Made by a program: the position numbers and the translations under genes. Under the pieces are notes generated by a model, which saw only the letters and a list, made by a program, of their open reading frames with translations, made no database searches and had not been told where the DNA came from. Positions 28,388 through 37,469 of a stretch of 51,906 nucleotides of DNA are shown piece by piece; position 1 is the first letter of the stretch, and every line of letters begins with the position of its first letter. The stretch comes from Alphaproteobacteria bacterium (GTDB taxonomy: Bacteria; Pseudomonadota; Alphaproteobacteria; Rickettsiales; UBA1997), in assembly GCA_030835745.1 (NCBI GenBank), contig JAUROA010000027.1, forward strand, positions 1 through 51,906, given 5' to 3'.

Positions 28388-29725
28388 CTATTCAAAAGAT
28401 AATATATATTGCGAATACCAATTTTTGCCCATAAGGTATATTTTATTTTTAATTATAATTGGAGAATGAAAATTATCAATATTAAGATTAATTTTACCTA
28501 AAATATCGCCATTAAATGGTGAAATGAAAAACATAACGCCATTTTGTGAATTAATAATCAGCTTATTATCAGCCATTATCAATCCATTATAAATTATTTT
28601 ACTATTTGGCTTTTTATTATTTTCAAATGCTCTTAACTGCTTGATCCACTTTATTGAAGCATCATTTAGTGCTAAGGCAATTAGTTTTGCGTCATTATCT
28701 AATATATAAATGTAATTTTTATTTATATGAAAATTAGTTATTGAAGCAATTTCTTTTTGCCATATAACCTTACCACTATTGATTTTTATTGCCTTCATCA
28801 TCCCAGAATTACTAACAATATATAACTTATCCTTAATAATTATTGGAGTAGCATCTATGTCATTTAAGTAGTAATTTGAATTTATCATATTACTGGAATT
28901 TAAATTATCACTCCAAACTTCCTGACCATTATTCTTATTAAGAGCAAATACTTCACCTGATGAATATGAAATTATAACATAATCTTTATAAAATACAGGA
29001 TCAGGAGATCCATAAATGACATTTGGATTAGATATTGTTTTATGAACCCAATTTATATCACCATTAGTTGCATTAAGGGCATAAAATTTATTATCATCTG
29101 ACAATAAATATAAAATATTATCCTTAACTATTGGCTTAGATATAATTAGTGATGATATTTTTTTTGTCCATATAACATCACCCGAGGTTAAATTAATTGC
29201 TTTAATTATATTATTACCCATATGAGCATATAATGTGCTATTATTGGCATATATCTTGGGATCGTAATTATTAATAAAAAAACTAGTCTTAAAAAGCTTT
29301 TTACTCCATAATTTTTTACTATTTTTAATATCAATTAATGATAATTTACCATTATTATCTAATGCATAGAGTTTATTATTAAAGATTACTGGCAAATTTA
29401 ATTTAACATCCTTGTTAAAGAAAGAATAGCTAAGGTTAATTTTTTTATAATTTTGAAAAAAATATTTTTTCTTTTTAAGCGTAAAATTTTTAACAAAATT
29501 TCCTACACGACCATTTTGATTATTATCTTCGATATGATTCCAAGATAATGATAAAATTTGATCATCAAGATTAACTTTAGGGGCAATATCTGATTTTATT
29601 AATTTATAATGATTAATTACTGATATTGCTTTTGCTTTATCATAAGTCTGGTCTTTATTAGTGCTACAAGCAAATTGAAGAAATATAATTGCAACTAAAA
29701 ATAATTTAGAGATAAAGCTAGTCAT
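28388..29725 (-). CDS. bamB: outer-membrane assembly lipoprotein BamB-like
   Basis: BamB is a beta-propeller lipoprotein of the BAM complex that inserts outer-membrane proteins. The lipobox FLQFAC places the lipidated Cys at residue 20. The remaining 425 residues show repeated PQQ-type blades such as LYALDNNGKLSLIDIKNSKKLW, KINSGKVIWQKEI and LNATNGDINWVHK. The adjacent yfgM-like gene gives the same pair found beside bamB in other Proteobacteria. Its start lies five bases after that gene's end. Confidence 0.9.
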   Translation of the reverse strand: MTSFISKLFLVAIIFLQFACSTNKDQTYDKAKAISVINHYKLIKSDIAPKVNLDDQILSLSWNHIEDNNQNGRVGNFVKNFTLKKKKYFFQNYKKINLSYSFFNKDVKLNLPVIFNNKLYALDNNGKLSLIDIKNSKKLWSKKLFKTSFFINNYDPKIYANNSTLYAHMGNNIIKAINLTSGDVIWTKKISSLIISKPIVKDNILYLLSDDNKFYALNATNGDINWVHKTISNPNVIYGSPDPVFYKDYVIISYSSGEVFALNKNNGQEVWSDNLNSSNMINSNYYLNDIDATPIIIKDKLYIVSNSGMMKAIKINSGKVIWQKEIASITNFHINKNYIYILDNDAKLIALALNDASIKWIKQLRAFENNKKPNSKIIYNGLIMADNKLIINSQNGVMFFISPFNGDILGKINLNIDNFHSPIIIKNKIYLMGKNWYSQYILSFE

Positions 29726-29730
29726 TTAAA

Positions 29731-30408
29731 TTACTTAATAAATTGATTAATGTGATTTAGGTAATTTTGTGCTCTTTGCTTTATTTCAGATGGCGCCTCG
29801 ATATCGGTTGCTATTTTATAAAATAAATCATGAGATTTTTGCCAATTTTTATTGTTTTTTTCTATAATTGCTAATTGCTCAGCAATATTATTATATAAGT
29901 ATTTTGCCTGATTGTAATATTTATATGATAATTCAATGAAATTATTTTTATCATGTAAATTTTGGTTATTTATCCATAATTTAATGGCAAGTAATTGCGA
30001 TAATTCTTTAACAAAAATATCGCAAGAGGTGCATCTAGCAATATTTTGATATATTTCAAAAGCTTTGCTAAAGCTATTTTCATCAATCAAAATTGCTGCA
30101 TATTTTAACTTAGCAATTAGCTTTAATTCTTGCTTTGCATTAGATTTATTAATTAACTCAAGAGTCTTTTTGGCATTCTCAATATCAAAATCTTGCTTAT
30201 AAATATATGATTGATGAAGTAATTTCGAAAATTTAAGACTTTTATTTTTTTGATATATATTATATGAAATTGATGCAATAATTAAAAATATAATCGAGCA
30301 TAATGTTGCAATAATTAGCTTTAAATTATTCTTAATAAAATTTAAAATTTGATCATTCTGCGCCTGAGACTTCGCCTGAGAAATAATTTGATCAATATCA
30401 TTGGCCAT
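29731..30408 (-). CDS. YfgM-like TPR membrane protein
   Basis: A 225-residue protein with one membrane helix (about 29-52) and a TPR-like helical periplasmic region. Repeats include YKQDFDIENAKKTLELI and SKAFEIYQNIA, ending in a final helix that resembles the TPR_21 family. YfgM is an ancillary of the Sec translocon and periplasmic chaperones in E. coli. The position directly upstream of bamB supports the call. It begins one base after folD ends. Confidence 0.78.
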   Translation of the reverse strand: MANDIDQIISQAKSQAQNDQILNFIKNNLKLIIATLCSIIFLIIASISYNIYQKNKSLKFSKLLHQSYIYKQDFDIENAKKTLELINKSNAKQELKLIAKLKYAAILIDENSFSKAFEIYQNIARCTSCDIFVKELSQLLAIKLWINNQNLHDKNNFIELSYKYYNQAKYLYNNIAEQLAIIEKNNKNWQKSHDLFYKIATDIEAPSEIKQRAQNYLNHINQFIK

Positions 30409-30409
30409 T

Positions 30410-31294
30410 TTAGTTATTTTTAATTTGTTTTAAATAGCAATTAATTGTATTTTGCAAAAGATAAGAAATTGTCATTGGCCCAACTCCACCAGGAACCGGG
30501 GTAATAGCTTTAGCTTTTTGTACAACATTATCAAAATCAACATCGCCAACTAATCGCGATTTATTATTTTCGTCAATAATTCTATTTATACCAATATCAA
30601 TAATAACAACATTATCATTAATCATATCAGATTTAATCAAATTAGGCACCCCAGCACCACAAAAAATCACATCAGCATCTAAACAATGACTCTTAAGATC
30701 TTTTGTTGAACTATTTGCAATTGTAACTGTGCAGTTTTCAAGCATCAACAACCTTGCTAAAGGCCTTCCCACTATATTTGAAGAACCAATAACTAATGTT
30801 TTTAAACCAGCTAAATTATTGCCAATAGCTGATTTTAATAAATGAATACATCCAAGAGGCGTACATGGAACAATCGCGGCATCATTTCCTGATATTTCAC
30901 CAACTGATAATTTACCAACATTTAAAATATTAAAACCATCAACATCCTTTTTTGGATCAATGGCATGAATAACTTTCTTAGAATCAATATGCTTTGGCAA
31001 AGGAAGCTGAACTAATATTGCATGAACCTTATTGTCATTATTTAATTCATGAATTTTTTCTATAAGCTCCTCTTCAGATGTGTCACTAGTTAATTTAAAT
31101 TGCATTGAATTCATATTAACACTATGCGCAGCTTTTTCTTTATTTCCTACATAAACTTCGCTTGCTGGATCATTACCGACCAAAATAACAGCTAATGTTG
31201 GGATAATTTTGAACTTTTCTTTTATAATAGAAACCTCCTGCGCTATATCGTGCCTCATAATTGAGGCAATTTCTTTACCATTTATAATTGTCAT
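30410..31294 (-). CDS. folD: bifunctional FolD (methylene-THF dehydrogenase/cyclohydrolase)
   Basis: FolD interconverts 5,10-methylene-, methenyl- and 10-formyl-THF with NADP. Active-site Tyr48 and Lys52 lie in EVYVGNKEKAA. The substrate-binding VQLPLPKHID, the DVDGFN motif, the nucleotide-binding VIGSSNIVGRPLA, and the C-terminal ITPVPGGVGPMTI are all present. The 294 residues are standard. A 214-base gap precedes it. Confidence 0.97.
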   Translation of the reverse strand: MTIINGKEIASIMRHDIAQEVSIIKEKFKIIPTLAVILVGNDPASEVYVGNKEKAAHSVNMNSMQFKLTSDTSEEELIEKIHELNNDNKVHAILVQLPLPKHIDSKKVIHAIDPKKDVDGFNILNVGKLSVGEISGNDAAIVPCTPLGCIHLLKSAIGNNLAGLKTLVIGSSNIVGRPLARLLMLENCTVTIANSSTKDLKSHCLDADVIFCGAGVPNLIKSDMINDNVVIIDIGINRIIDENNKSRLVGDVDFDNVVQKAKAITPVPGGVGPMTISYLLQNTINCYLKQIKNN

Positions 31295-31508
31295 ATTTAC
31301 TATTTATTCATTTAAAATGATTAAAATGAAGAAATTTAAGATTAAAAATATCACTAAACAAATCAAGAAAAAAATAAATAGCTTCTAAATAGTTTCTAAT
31401 GCTAAAAACCATTTTTAAAAAAATTACAAAATCAATAAAAGGTAGCTTTTAGTTTGATATATAAAATGCCAATATTATATATTAAAACAAAATAAAATTA
31501 AAATTTAA

Positions 31509-32228
31509 CTAAGAAATTGCCTTAAGAAATGCATTATCAAGATGATCTTCTTTATGATCTTTTTTAAATTTTTTAGGAGATCCTTCAAAAATAATTTTAG
31601 AATTATTAAGGACCGCAATTTCATCGCAAATTTCATCAATATCTGATAAAATATGAGAACTAAAGAAAATTGTTTTTCCCAGCTTTTTATATGATATAAA
31701 CTCTTTTTTTAAATTAATTCTTGCCTTGGGATCTAGTCCACTCATGGGCTCATCTAATATTACAAAATCAGCACTACTTAAAAATAAAGCTAGCAATCCC
31801 AATTTTTGAGTCATGCCTTTTGAATATTTTTTGATATTATTTTTTAATGCCTTGACATCAAGCTCAATATTATCACATATAAGATGGCAGTGATCAATAT
31901 CTAGTTTTTTTTGATAAAATCCCAAAGCAAATTTAAGAAATTCATATCCAGATAAATAAGGCGATGGCTGAAATTTTTCTGGCAAATAAAATAATTTTTG
32001 TCTGGCTTTAGGCTTAGTTGATGGCTCATTATTTATTAACACATCACCACTATCAGCATCTAATAGATTAATTATAATTTTAATTAATGTTGTTTTACCC
32101 TGTCCATTTAAACCAATAAATCCATAAATATCATTTGACTTAACAGAAATATTTACATCATCTAATATAACTTTATTAGCAAATTGCTTATAAATATTAG
32201 ATACTTTTAAAATTGTGGAGTTTGTCAT
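31509..32228 (-). CDS. ABC transporter ATP-binding protein (CcmA/NatA-like)
   Basis: A 239-residue ATPase with Walker A GLNGQGKT (39-46), signature YSKGMTQKL (near 135) and Walker B FVILDEP followed by MSGLDP. The YSKGM signature is typical of CcmA/NatA-type exporters rather than importers. No permease gene is adjacent, so the substrate is unknown. It starts directly after the stop of the receiver/pseudo-kinase gene, with no gap, suggesting one transcript dnaX-receiver-ABC. Confidence 0.85.
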   Translation of the reverse strand: MTNSTILKVSNIYKQFANKVILDDVNISVKSNDIYGFIGLNGQGKTTLIKIIINLLDADSGDVLINNEPSTKPKARQKLFYLPEKFQPSPYLSGYEFLKFALGFYQKKLDIDHCHLICDNIELDVKALKNNIKKYSKGMTQKLGLLALFLSSADFVILDEPMSGLDPKARINLKKEFISYKKLGKTIFFSSHILSDIDEICDEIAVLNNSKIIFEGSPKKFKKDHKEDHLDNAFLKAIS

Positions 32229-33281
32229 CTAATTATATATTACTCTGAAGGAGGGTATTGTTAAAATTGCAGTATTTTCTTCATTATTAGTAACCTCAAA
32301 TAAGCAACTTTGCTGATCTAGTAATTTGCCAATAAGAGTTTCGTCAATTAATGTTTCTAATTTATGTTTTTTACTGCTAAAATTTGCATCAAATATAAAG
32401 ACAACCTGGTCTAAATGATCAAATAAGACTCTTACTAAAATTTTTGCTTTAAGATCTGCGCTAAAAATTGTAGTAAATATTTTTTTAAATACATCGTGAA
32501 TTATTAATTGATCGCATTTAATTTTTGGCAATTCGTCGAAATTAACAGATTTATCTAACTTAATATTATCGCTATATTTTTTATTTAAACTCCCAAAAAA
32601 GTCGAGGAAAAAAGTTTTAATATTTAAGATATTTTCATTAACATTTAAGCGATAATCTATAACTTGATCATCAAGAGCATTTTCAATTGAGGCGCGTAAT
32701 TTATTTGAATTTTTAAATATTTTTTCAAAATCATTAATATATTTTCTATGAGGAAGTGGTCCATAGGGTTCATCCATCAAAATTTGAGAAGTCTTAGAAA
32801 TAATATCTAGGTAGTTTTTGATATTACTTGGCAAAATATTTGCCATTTGAACTTTTAAATTATCAATATTTTTCTTATGTTGCTGAGATACTTTACTAGC
32901 ATTGGCGATTTTTTCATTAATTTTAGCAATCATTAATTCAAAATCTATTGGCTTGATAAGATAATCATTAGCTGAAAGATTGATCCCTTTAACTACATCT
33001 TGTTTTTGACCTAATGCCGTTAAAAATATAAATGGAATATTATTGTGCCTTGAATTTTCTGACTCTCTAACCATTTTTAGCAAATCATAACCATCAGCCT
33101 CAGGCATCATAATGTCAGAAATAATAATATCAGGCGAAATATCTAGAAATTTTTTATATCCATCTTTACCATCACATGCTTCAAATACTTCAAAACCCTC
33201 ATCTCGAAGTATATCAGCAATATTTTCTCTGATATCTTCTTCATCTTCAACACATAATATTTTAATTAATTTTTGCCCCAT
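32229..33281 (-). CDS. response-regulator receiver with degenerate histidine-kinase body
   Basis: Residues 5-122 form a canonical receiver: acidic E12/D13, phospho-accepting Asp56 in SDIMMPEADGYDLL, Thr88 and Lys110 (KPID). Residues about 145-204 mirror an alphaproteobacterial HisKA domain, with YGPLPHRKYINDF matching the usual GPL...Y...YxxDI block. The phospho-accepting His position (L-x-H-E-L-R) is Ser152, so the domain cannot autophosphorylate. Residues 210-350 resemble a decayed HATPase with no N or G box visible. It could act as a scaffold or phosphotransfer acceptor like other pseudo-kinases. It lies three bases after dnaX and touches an ABC ATPase gene. Confidence 0.75.
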   Translation of the reverse strand: MGQKLIKILCVEDEEDIRENIADILRDEGFEVFEACDGKDGYKKFLDISPDIIISDIMMPEADGYDLLKMVRESENSRHNNIPFIFLTALGQKQDVVKGINLSANDYLIKPIDFELMIAKINEKIANASKVSQQHKKNIDNLKVQMANILPSNIKNYLDIISKTSQILMDEPYGPLPHRKYINDFEKIFKNSNKLRASIENALDDQVIDYRLNVNENILNIKTFFLDFFGSLNKKYSDNIKLDKSVNFDELPKIKCDQLIIHDVFKKIFTTIFSADLKAKILVRVLFDHLDQVVFIFDANFSSKKHKLETLIDETLIGKLLDQQSCLFEVTNNEENTAILTIPSFRVIYN

Positions 33282-33284
33282 AAA

Positions 33285-34556
33285 TTATATGATTAATTTT
33301 GAACCTTCAAAATTTCTTAAGATCTCGTTTACAAGATCATCTGAATCAGTATTAGAACTAGTTACCCTATCATTCTTGATATTATTATTTTGGCAAGCAA
33401 CTTTATTTTCTTCCAATTTATCATTAAGTAAAAGCTGTTGCAAATTAGGCAATGACTTTAAATGACATATTCTTATAATCAACATTTCAAAGAAAATCTT
33501 TCCTGAAAAGAAATTATTAAGATCATTGATATTTTTTTGCAACATCTGCCACATTCTATTTATTATTGATATATCAATCTCATTAGAAATTTGATTAATA
33601 ATGGCAATTTCTTGTGAGCTTAATGCGTCGATTTTATAATTTTTATCAATATTTAACAACGCAATATCGTGAGTAATTGACATTAAATCTTTCATTAAAC
33701 CCATTATATCAGAAGATTTTGAATAAAATTCATTAAAAATATCAAGCGATTTACCTACATCGCCTTCAAATAAAGATTTTAAGAGATTAATTATATCGAT
33801 GTTATTATTTAACCCAAGAGAAGTTACAATTTCTTGAGTTGAAATTTTACTTTGATAATTATTTGCAGCCAATATTTGATCAGTGATTGATAGAGAGTCT
33901 CGAACCGACCCCTCAGATAATTTCGCAACCAGTTCTAAAGCTGAATTATCAAAGTTAAAACCCTCTTTTTCTAATATATTTTTCAAATGATTAATGATTT
34001 CACTTTGATCAAGTCTGCGCAAATTAAATCTCATGCACCTTGAAAGTATAGTAATGGGTACTTTTTTAATTTCTGTTGTAGCAAAAATAAACTTTACATT
34101 AGCAGGAGGTTCTTCAAGAGTTTTAAGCAATGCATTAAAAGCATTGTTACTTAACATATGAACCTCATCAATAATATAAATCTTATATCTAGAATTTACA
34201 GGAGAATAAGCAATTGAGTTAATTATATCCCTAATATCATCAACACCAGTTTTACTAGCGGCATCAAATTCTATTACATCTTGATTATTTGAGTTAGCAA
34301 TTGAAATACAATTTTCGCACTTATTACATGAAATTGCACTAGAAGCAGAATTTTCATCAAGGCAGTTTATAGCTTTAGCTATTATTCTCGCAGAAGTAGT
34401 TTTGCCAACACCTCTAATTCCAGTTAATATAAAAGCATGATGCAATTTATCTTTGATGATAGCATTTTTTAAAATTTTGACCAAAATATCTTGTCCAACT
34501 AATTGGCTAAAATCTTGTGGCCTATATTTTCTGGCCAAAGCAACATATGATGACAT
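33285..34556 (-). CDS. dnaX: DNA polymerase III subunit gamma/tau (short form)
   Basis: DnaX is the ATPase of the replicative clamp loader. It has the opening ALARKYRPQDFSQLVGQ, Walker A GIRGVGKT (46-53), zinc Cys65, Cys77, Cys80 and Cys83, DEVH, and the SRC box. The 423 residues cover domains I-III only, close to E. coli gamma. The DnaB- and polymerase-binding tau tail is absent or reduced to about 60 residues. No slippery run for a tau/gamma frameshift is needed. Confidence 0.95.
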   Translation of the reverse strand: MSSYVALARKYRPQDFSQLVGQDILVKILKNAIIKDKLHHAFILTGIRGVGKTTSARIIAKAINCLDENSASSAISCNKCENCISIANSNNQDVIEFDAASKTGVDDIRDIINSIAYSPVNSRYKIYIIDEVHMLSNNAFNALLKTLEEPPANVKFIFATTEIKKVPITILSRCMRFNLRRLDQSEIINHLKNILEKEGFNFDNSALELVAKLSEGSVRDSLSITDQILAANNYQSKISTQEIVTSLGLNNNIDIINLLKSLFEGDVGKSLDIFNEFYSKSSDIMGLMKDLMSITHDIALLNIDKNYKIDALSSQEIAIINQISNEIDISIINRMWQMLQKNINDLNNFFSGKIFFEMLIIRICHLKSLPNLQQLLLNDKLEENKVACQNNNIKNDRVTSSNTDSDDLVNEILRNFEGSKLII

Positions 34557-34747
34557 GAAAAATTTGTTTAGTTCATATTAATCATTAAAATTTAAATATA
34601 GATTTAATAATAAAAAGCTATCTTTTAAAGAATTAAAATTTGAATTTTGAGTTTATTTTTTGACTTAAAAATTGTTTAAAATTCAATCATAGATGGCTTT
34701 AAGTATCATTTATATTTAATATCTTTAAATTAGATTAAATTGGATAC
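34557..34747. other. intergenic, AT-rich, no gene seen
   Basis: Between the dnaX start and the SRP RNA promoter there are about 190 AT-rich bases. I see no open frame of note and no strong palindrome. It must hold the dnaX promoter on the minus strand, but no clear consensus boxes can be assigned. Confidence 0.5.
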
Positions 34748-34775
34748 TTGAATATTGCTATTATTATTTTAAAAT
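34748..34775 (+). promoter_or_regulatory. candidate promoter of the SRP RNA
   Basis: TTGAAT (34748-34753) and TAAAAT (34770-34775) have a 16-base spacer. A start seven to eight bases further on falls at the first base of the SRP RNA stem (34783), which supports both calls. Confidence 0.55.
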
Positions 34776-34782
34776 AATTTTT

Positions 34783-34860
34783 GAGAGTGGGCATTTTATT
34801 TATTTAAAGAGTCAGGATCGAAAGATAGCAGCTCAAAATACATTAATATGGGTCACTCTC
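34783..34860 (+). ncRNA. ffs: signal recognition particle RNA (4.5S-like, small)
   Basis: The helix-8 core is unmistakable. AGU (34810-34812), CAGG (34813-34816), AUC, GAAA tetraloop (34820-34823), GAU, AGCA (34827-34830) and GCU match E. coli GGU-CAGG-UCC-GGAA-GGA-AGCA-GCC block by block. The symmetric loop CAGG/AGCA that binds Ffh is identical. The ends GAGAGTG (34783-34789) and CACTCTC (34854-34860) close the rod, and UAUUU (34801-34805) pairs with AAAUA (34836-34840). The RNA is about 78 bases, short for the bacterial 4.5S type. The partner protein Ffh is not in the window. Confidence 0.88.
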
Positions 34861-34862
34861 AC

Positions 34863-34918
34863 GGGGTCACTCTCACGGGGTCACTCTCACGGGGTCACTC
34901 TCACGGGGTCACTCTCAC
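34863..34918 (+). repeat. four tandem 14-base copies of the SRP RNA 3' end
   Basis: The 14-base unit GGGGTCACTCTCAC is repeated exactly at 34863-34876, 34877-34890, 34891-34904 and 34905-34918. The SRP RNA itself ends with the same sequence (TGGGTCACTCTCAC, 34849-34862). The array thus copies the closing 3' strand of the SRP rod. There are no unique spacers, so it is not a CRISPR. Any copy could replace the original 3' strand by pairing with GAGAGTG. Confidence 0.93.
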
Positions 34919-34976
34919 TTAACTCATCTTTATTTTAATAATATCTAATAATTAAACTATTTCAATCAATTAATTT

Positions 34977-35483
34977 ATGATATTTAGCCAAGAAATAATC
35001 GACAAAGCACAAAATATTTTAGATAAATTAACATATAAAAAATTAAAAATATCTTTTGCTGAATCCTGTACCGGAGGATTAATAAGCACAATTATAACTG
35101 AAATTCCAAATGCTTCAAAAATTTTTGAATTATCCTTAATTACATATTCTAATCAGTCAAAAATCAAACTACTAAATATAGATCCTAACATAATTAAAAA
35201 ATATGGCGCTGTAAGCGCTAATTGCGCTCAAGAAATGGCAAAAGGTCTTATAAAATATAATTACTGCAATATTGCAATTAGTATAACAGGAATAGCTGGA
35301 CCAAATAGTGATAATACAAATAAAAATATCGGATTGGTCTATATATGCCTGATATATAATGACAAAATAATCACTAATAAATTGCAATTAGGTAATTTAA
35401 CAAGATCCGAAATTAGAATAAAAACCGCAATTGCAGTTTTAAATATGGTTAGCGATATAATCGACTCAAATAGCTTGCAATAA
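34977..35483 (+). CDS. pncC: CinA-like nicotinamide-nucleotide amidase (PncC)
   Basis: This 168-residue protein is the stand-alone C-terminal CinA domain, which deamidates nicotinamide mononucleotide to nicotinate mononucleotide. The signature is SFAESCTGGLIST, followed by SLITYSNQSKIKLLNI, YGAVSANCAQEMAKG and SITGIAGPN. The N-terminal MoCF-like half of full CinA is absent, as in many Proteobacteria. Its 3' end overlaps the convergent membrane-protein gene by 35 bases. Confidence 0.92.
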   Translation: MIFSQEIIDKAQNILDKLTYKKLKISFAESCTGGLISTIITEIPNASKIFELSLITYSNQSKIKLLNIDPNIIKKYGAVSANCAQEMAKGLIKYNYCNIAISITGIAGPNSDNTNKNIGLVYICLIYNDKIITNKLQLGNLTRSEIRIKTAIAVLNMVSDIIDSNSLQ

Positions 35484-35868
35484 TATATAAATCAATAATT
35501 GTCATTATAAAAGGCGGATTAAAATTTGTAATTGATTTACGTAAAAAAATCTTATCAAAAATATTTTTCAGCCTTTCTGATCTTAATTGCTGTTTATTGA
35601 CAATTTTTTTAACATTAGATAATGATTCTTTTTTTGGCTTACAACGATTAATTGCAAATATATGCCACGCAAAATATAGTGAAATAAGTAAAGATAAAAT
35701 GAAATTTATAATGTAAATTCCACATCCAATTATCAAAGCCTCTAAAATAAAAAAATTAATAAAATATGCCGCAACTCCCCAATAATATGTAACTATATTA
35801 AAATTTTCTTTTCCTTCATTACATTTTTTAAAAGAATTGATAATTTTATCTTTATATATTTTAAACAT
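35449..35868 (-). CDS. conserved-looking membrane protein, unknown
   Basis: A 139-residue protein not recognised. It has two closely spaced membrane helices (about 32-68: WGVAAYFINFFILEALIIG...FILSLLISLYFAW), a basic cytoplasmic stretch (NRCKPKKESLSNVKK) and a final hydrophobic segment (IMTIIDLYIIASYL). It lies nine bases after nuoC, where nuoD usually follows, so it may belong to the same transcript. Its 3' end overlaps pncC by 35 bases on the opposite strand. Confidence 0.6.
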   Translation of the reverse strand: MFKIYKDKIINSFKKCNEGKENFNIVTYYWGVAAYFINFFILEALIIGCGIYIINFILSLLISLYFAWHIFAINRCKPKKESLSNVKKIVNKQQLRSERLKNIFDKIFLRKSITNFNPPFIMTIIDLYIIASYLSRLYR

Positions 35869-35877
35869 TATTTATAA

Positions 35878-36459
35878 TTATTTTTTATCTAACATACCTT
35901 GCCAAGGCATTGAAAAATCAAAATCACGATATTCCTGCTCAAGCTTTACTGGCTGATACACAACTTTTCTGCAATTTTCATCATATATTACTTCTTCATA
36001 GCCAGTTAAAGGAAAGTCTTTTCTTAATGGGTGTCCCTTAAATTCATAATCAGTTAAAATTCTTCTTAAGTCTTTATTGCCGTTAAACTTAATTCCATAC
36101 ATATCAAAAACTTCTCTTTCATACCATGAACAATTATCAAATATTTTTTTAATCGTTGAGAGCTTTTCATCTTCTTCAACCGCAACTTTAATTGTAATTC
36201 TATTATTTAGTTTATAACTAAGAAGATTATATATAACTTCAAACCTAATTGCCTGTTTTCCTAGCATATCTGCGCCAAAAATATCAATTAAGGTCTTAAA
36301 TGATAGATTCTCATCATTTTTGAGAAAATATAAAAAATTGACCAAATCTTCAGCTGTAATATATATGATTAGATTATCTTTAAAAATTGCAGATTTTATA
36401 ATATTAAATGATGAATTTTCTCTGATATATTTTAGCTGGGCTTTTAAATCTTGAATCAT
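35878..36459 (-). CDS. nuoC: NADH-quinone oxidoreductase subunit C
   Basis: NuoC is the 30-kDa peripheral-arm subunit of complex I. The 193-residue protein ends with the family motifs WYEREVFDMYGIKFNGNKDLRRIL and DYEFKGHPLRKDFPLTGYEEVIYDE, followed by QPVKLEQEYRDFDF. It is not fused to NuoD. It begins one base after nuoB. nuoD is absent downstream, which is unusual. Confidence 0.96.
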   Translation of the reverse strand: MIQDLKAQLKYIRENSSFNIIKSAIFKDNLIIYITAEDLVNFLYFLKNDENLSFKTLIDIFGADMLGKQAIRFEVIYNLLSYKLNNRITIKVAVEEDEKLSTIKKIFDNCSWYEREVFDMYGIKFNGNKDLRRILTDYEFKGHPLRKDFPLTGYEEVIYDENCRKVVYQPVKLEQEYRDFDFSMPWQGMLDKK

Positions 36460-36460
36460 T

Positions 36461-37003
36461 TTAATATCTTTTAAAATTTGCGGTCCTTTTTATTTTACGC
36501 TGTAAAACCATAACTCCATATAATAATGCTTCAGCGGAGGGTGGACAACCAGGTACATAAACATCGACCGGTATAATTTTGTCGCATCCCCTAACAACAG
36601 AATATGAATAATGATAATATCCTCCACCATTTGCACATGAACCCATAGATATAACATATCTTGGTTCTGCCATCTGATCATAAACTTTTCTTAGAGCAGG
36701 GGCCATTTTATTTGTAAGCGTTCCAGCAACAATCATAACATCGGACTGTCTTGGTGATGGCCTAAAAATCATTCCATAACGATCAAGATCATATCTACTA
36801 GCAGCAGCATGCATCATTTCAACAGCGCAGCATGCTAACCCAAAAGTCATTGGCCACAAAGAACCAGTTCTTGCCCAGTTAACTAAGTCATCTAACTTCG
36901 CTGTAACAAAACCTTTATTAGAAATCTCGTCACTAAATTGATTCAAGATATTGTCTTGGCTACTTTGCTTGATATTTTGCAACATATTATTAGATATTTT
37001 CAT
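36461..37003 (-). CDS. nuoB: NADH-quinone oxidoreductase subunit B
   Basis: NuoB carries cluster N2, the last iron-sulfur centre before quinone. The ligands are the tandem Cys in GLACCAVEM, Cys in [10 protein letters not shown] and Cys in [11 protein letters not shown]. The start [12 protein letters not shown] at 37003 lies just past the nuoA stop at 37005 and gives 180 residues. A start at 37051 would overlap nuoA by 47 bases and add unlikely sequence. Confidence 0.96.
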   Translation of the reverse strand: MKISNNMLQNIKQSSQDNILNQFSDEISNKGFVTAKLDDLVNWARTGSLWPMTFGLACCAVEMMHAAASRYDLDRYGMIFRPSPRQSDVMIVAGTLTNKMAPALRKVYDQMAEPRYVISMGSCANGGGYYHYSYSVVRGCDKIIPVDVYVPGCPPSAEALLYGVMVLQRKIKRTANFKRY

Positions 37004-37004
37004 T

Positions 37005-37469
37005 TTATTTCCAATCAAGCGCCCCCCTTTTCCATTCATAAATAAAACCAATTGTTAAAACAGATAAGAAAACCATCATTGACCAAAAACCAAATTCACC
37101 TATTTCTCTTAATGAAATTGCCCAGGGAAATAAGAACGCCACCTCAAGATCAAAAATAATAAATAAAATTGCAACTAGATAAAATTGCACATCAAAATCA
37201 CTTCTAATGATGCCCCGTCCGTCAAATCCACATTCATATTGAGAATTTTTTTCATTGTCAGGTTTCATTTTATTGACAATAAATGGAATTGCCAAAACAA
37301 AAATCGATAACATTAATGCTATAATGCTAAAAATTAATATTGGTATATATTGTTGAGTTGAACTATCAAAAGCAAATAATTGCTGTGGATTGAAATCAAA
37401 AAAACTAACCTGTAACTGGTTGTTTATTTCACCACTTAAATTACTATTAGCCAAAGAATTATCTTGCAT
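37005..37469 (-). CDS. nuoA: NADH-quinone oxidoreductase subunit A
   Basis: NuoA is a three-helix membrane subunit of complex I. The 154 residues include the conserved loop YECGFDGRG and the acidic helix [17 protein letters not shown]. The N-terminus carries about 35 extra polar residues ([20 protein letters not shown]) before the first helix, compared with typical NuoA. No in-frame Met allows a shorter start before the first helix, so the extension is probably real. It is the first gene of the nuoABC unit. Confidence 0.93.
   Translation of the reverse strand: MQDNSLANSNLSGEINNQLQVSFFDFNPQQLFAFDSSTQQYIPILIFSIIALMLSIFVLAIPFIVNKMKPDNEKNSQYECGFDGRGIIRSDFDVQFYLVAILFIIFDLEVAFLFPWAISLREIGEFGFWSMMVFLSVLTIGFIYEWKRGALDWK

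Noticed and set aside
31317..31388. Plus-strand 23-codon frame MIKMKKFKIKN
   Set aside because: Lys-rich composition is expected by chance in AT-rich DNA, and no context supports it.
34849..34918. Tandem 14-base repeats as a CRISPR array
   Set aside because: Units abut with no unique spacers and copy the SRP RNA 3' end.
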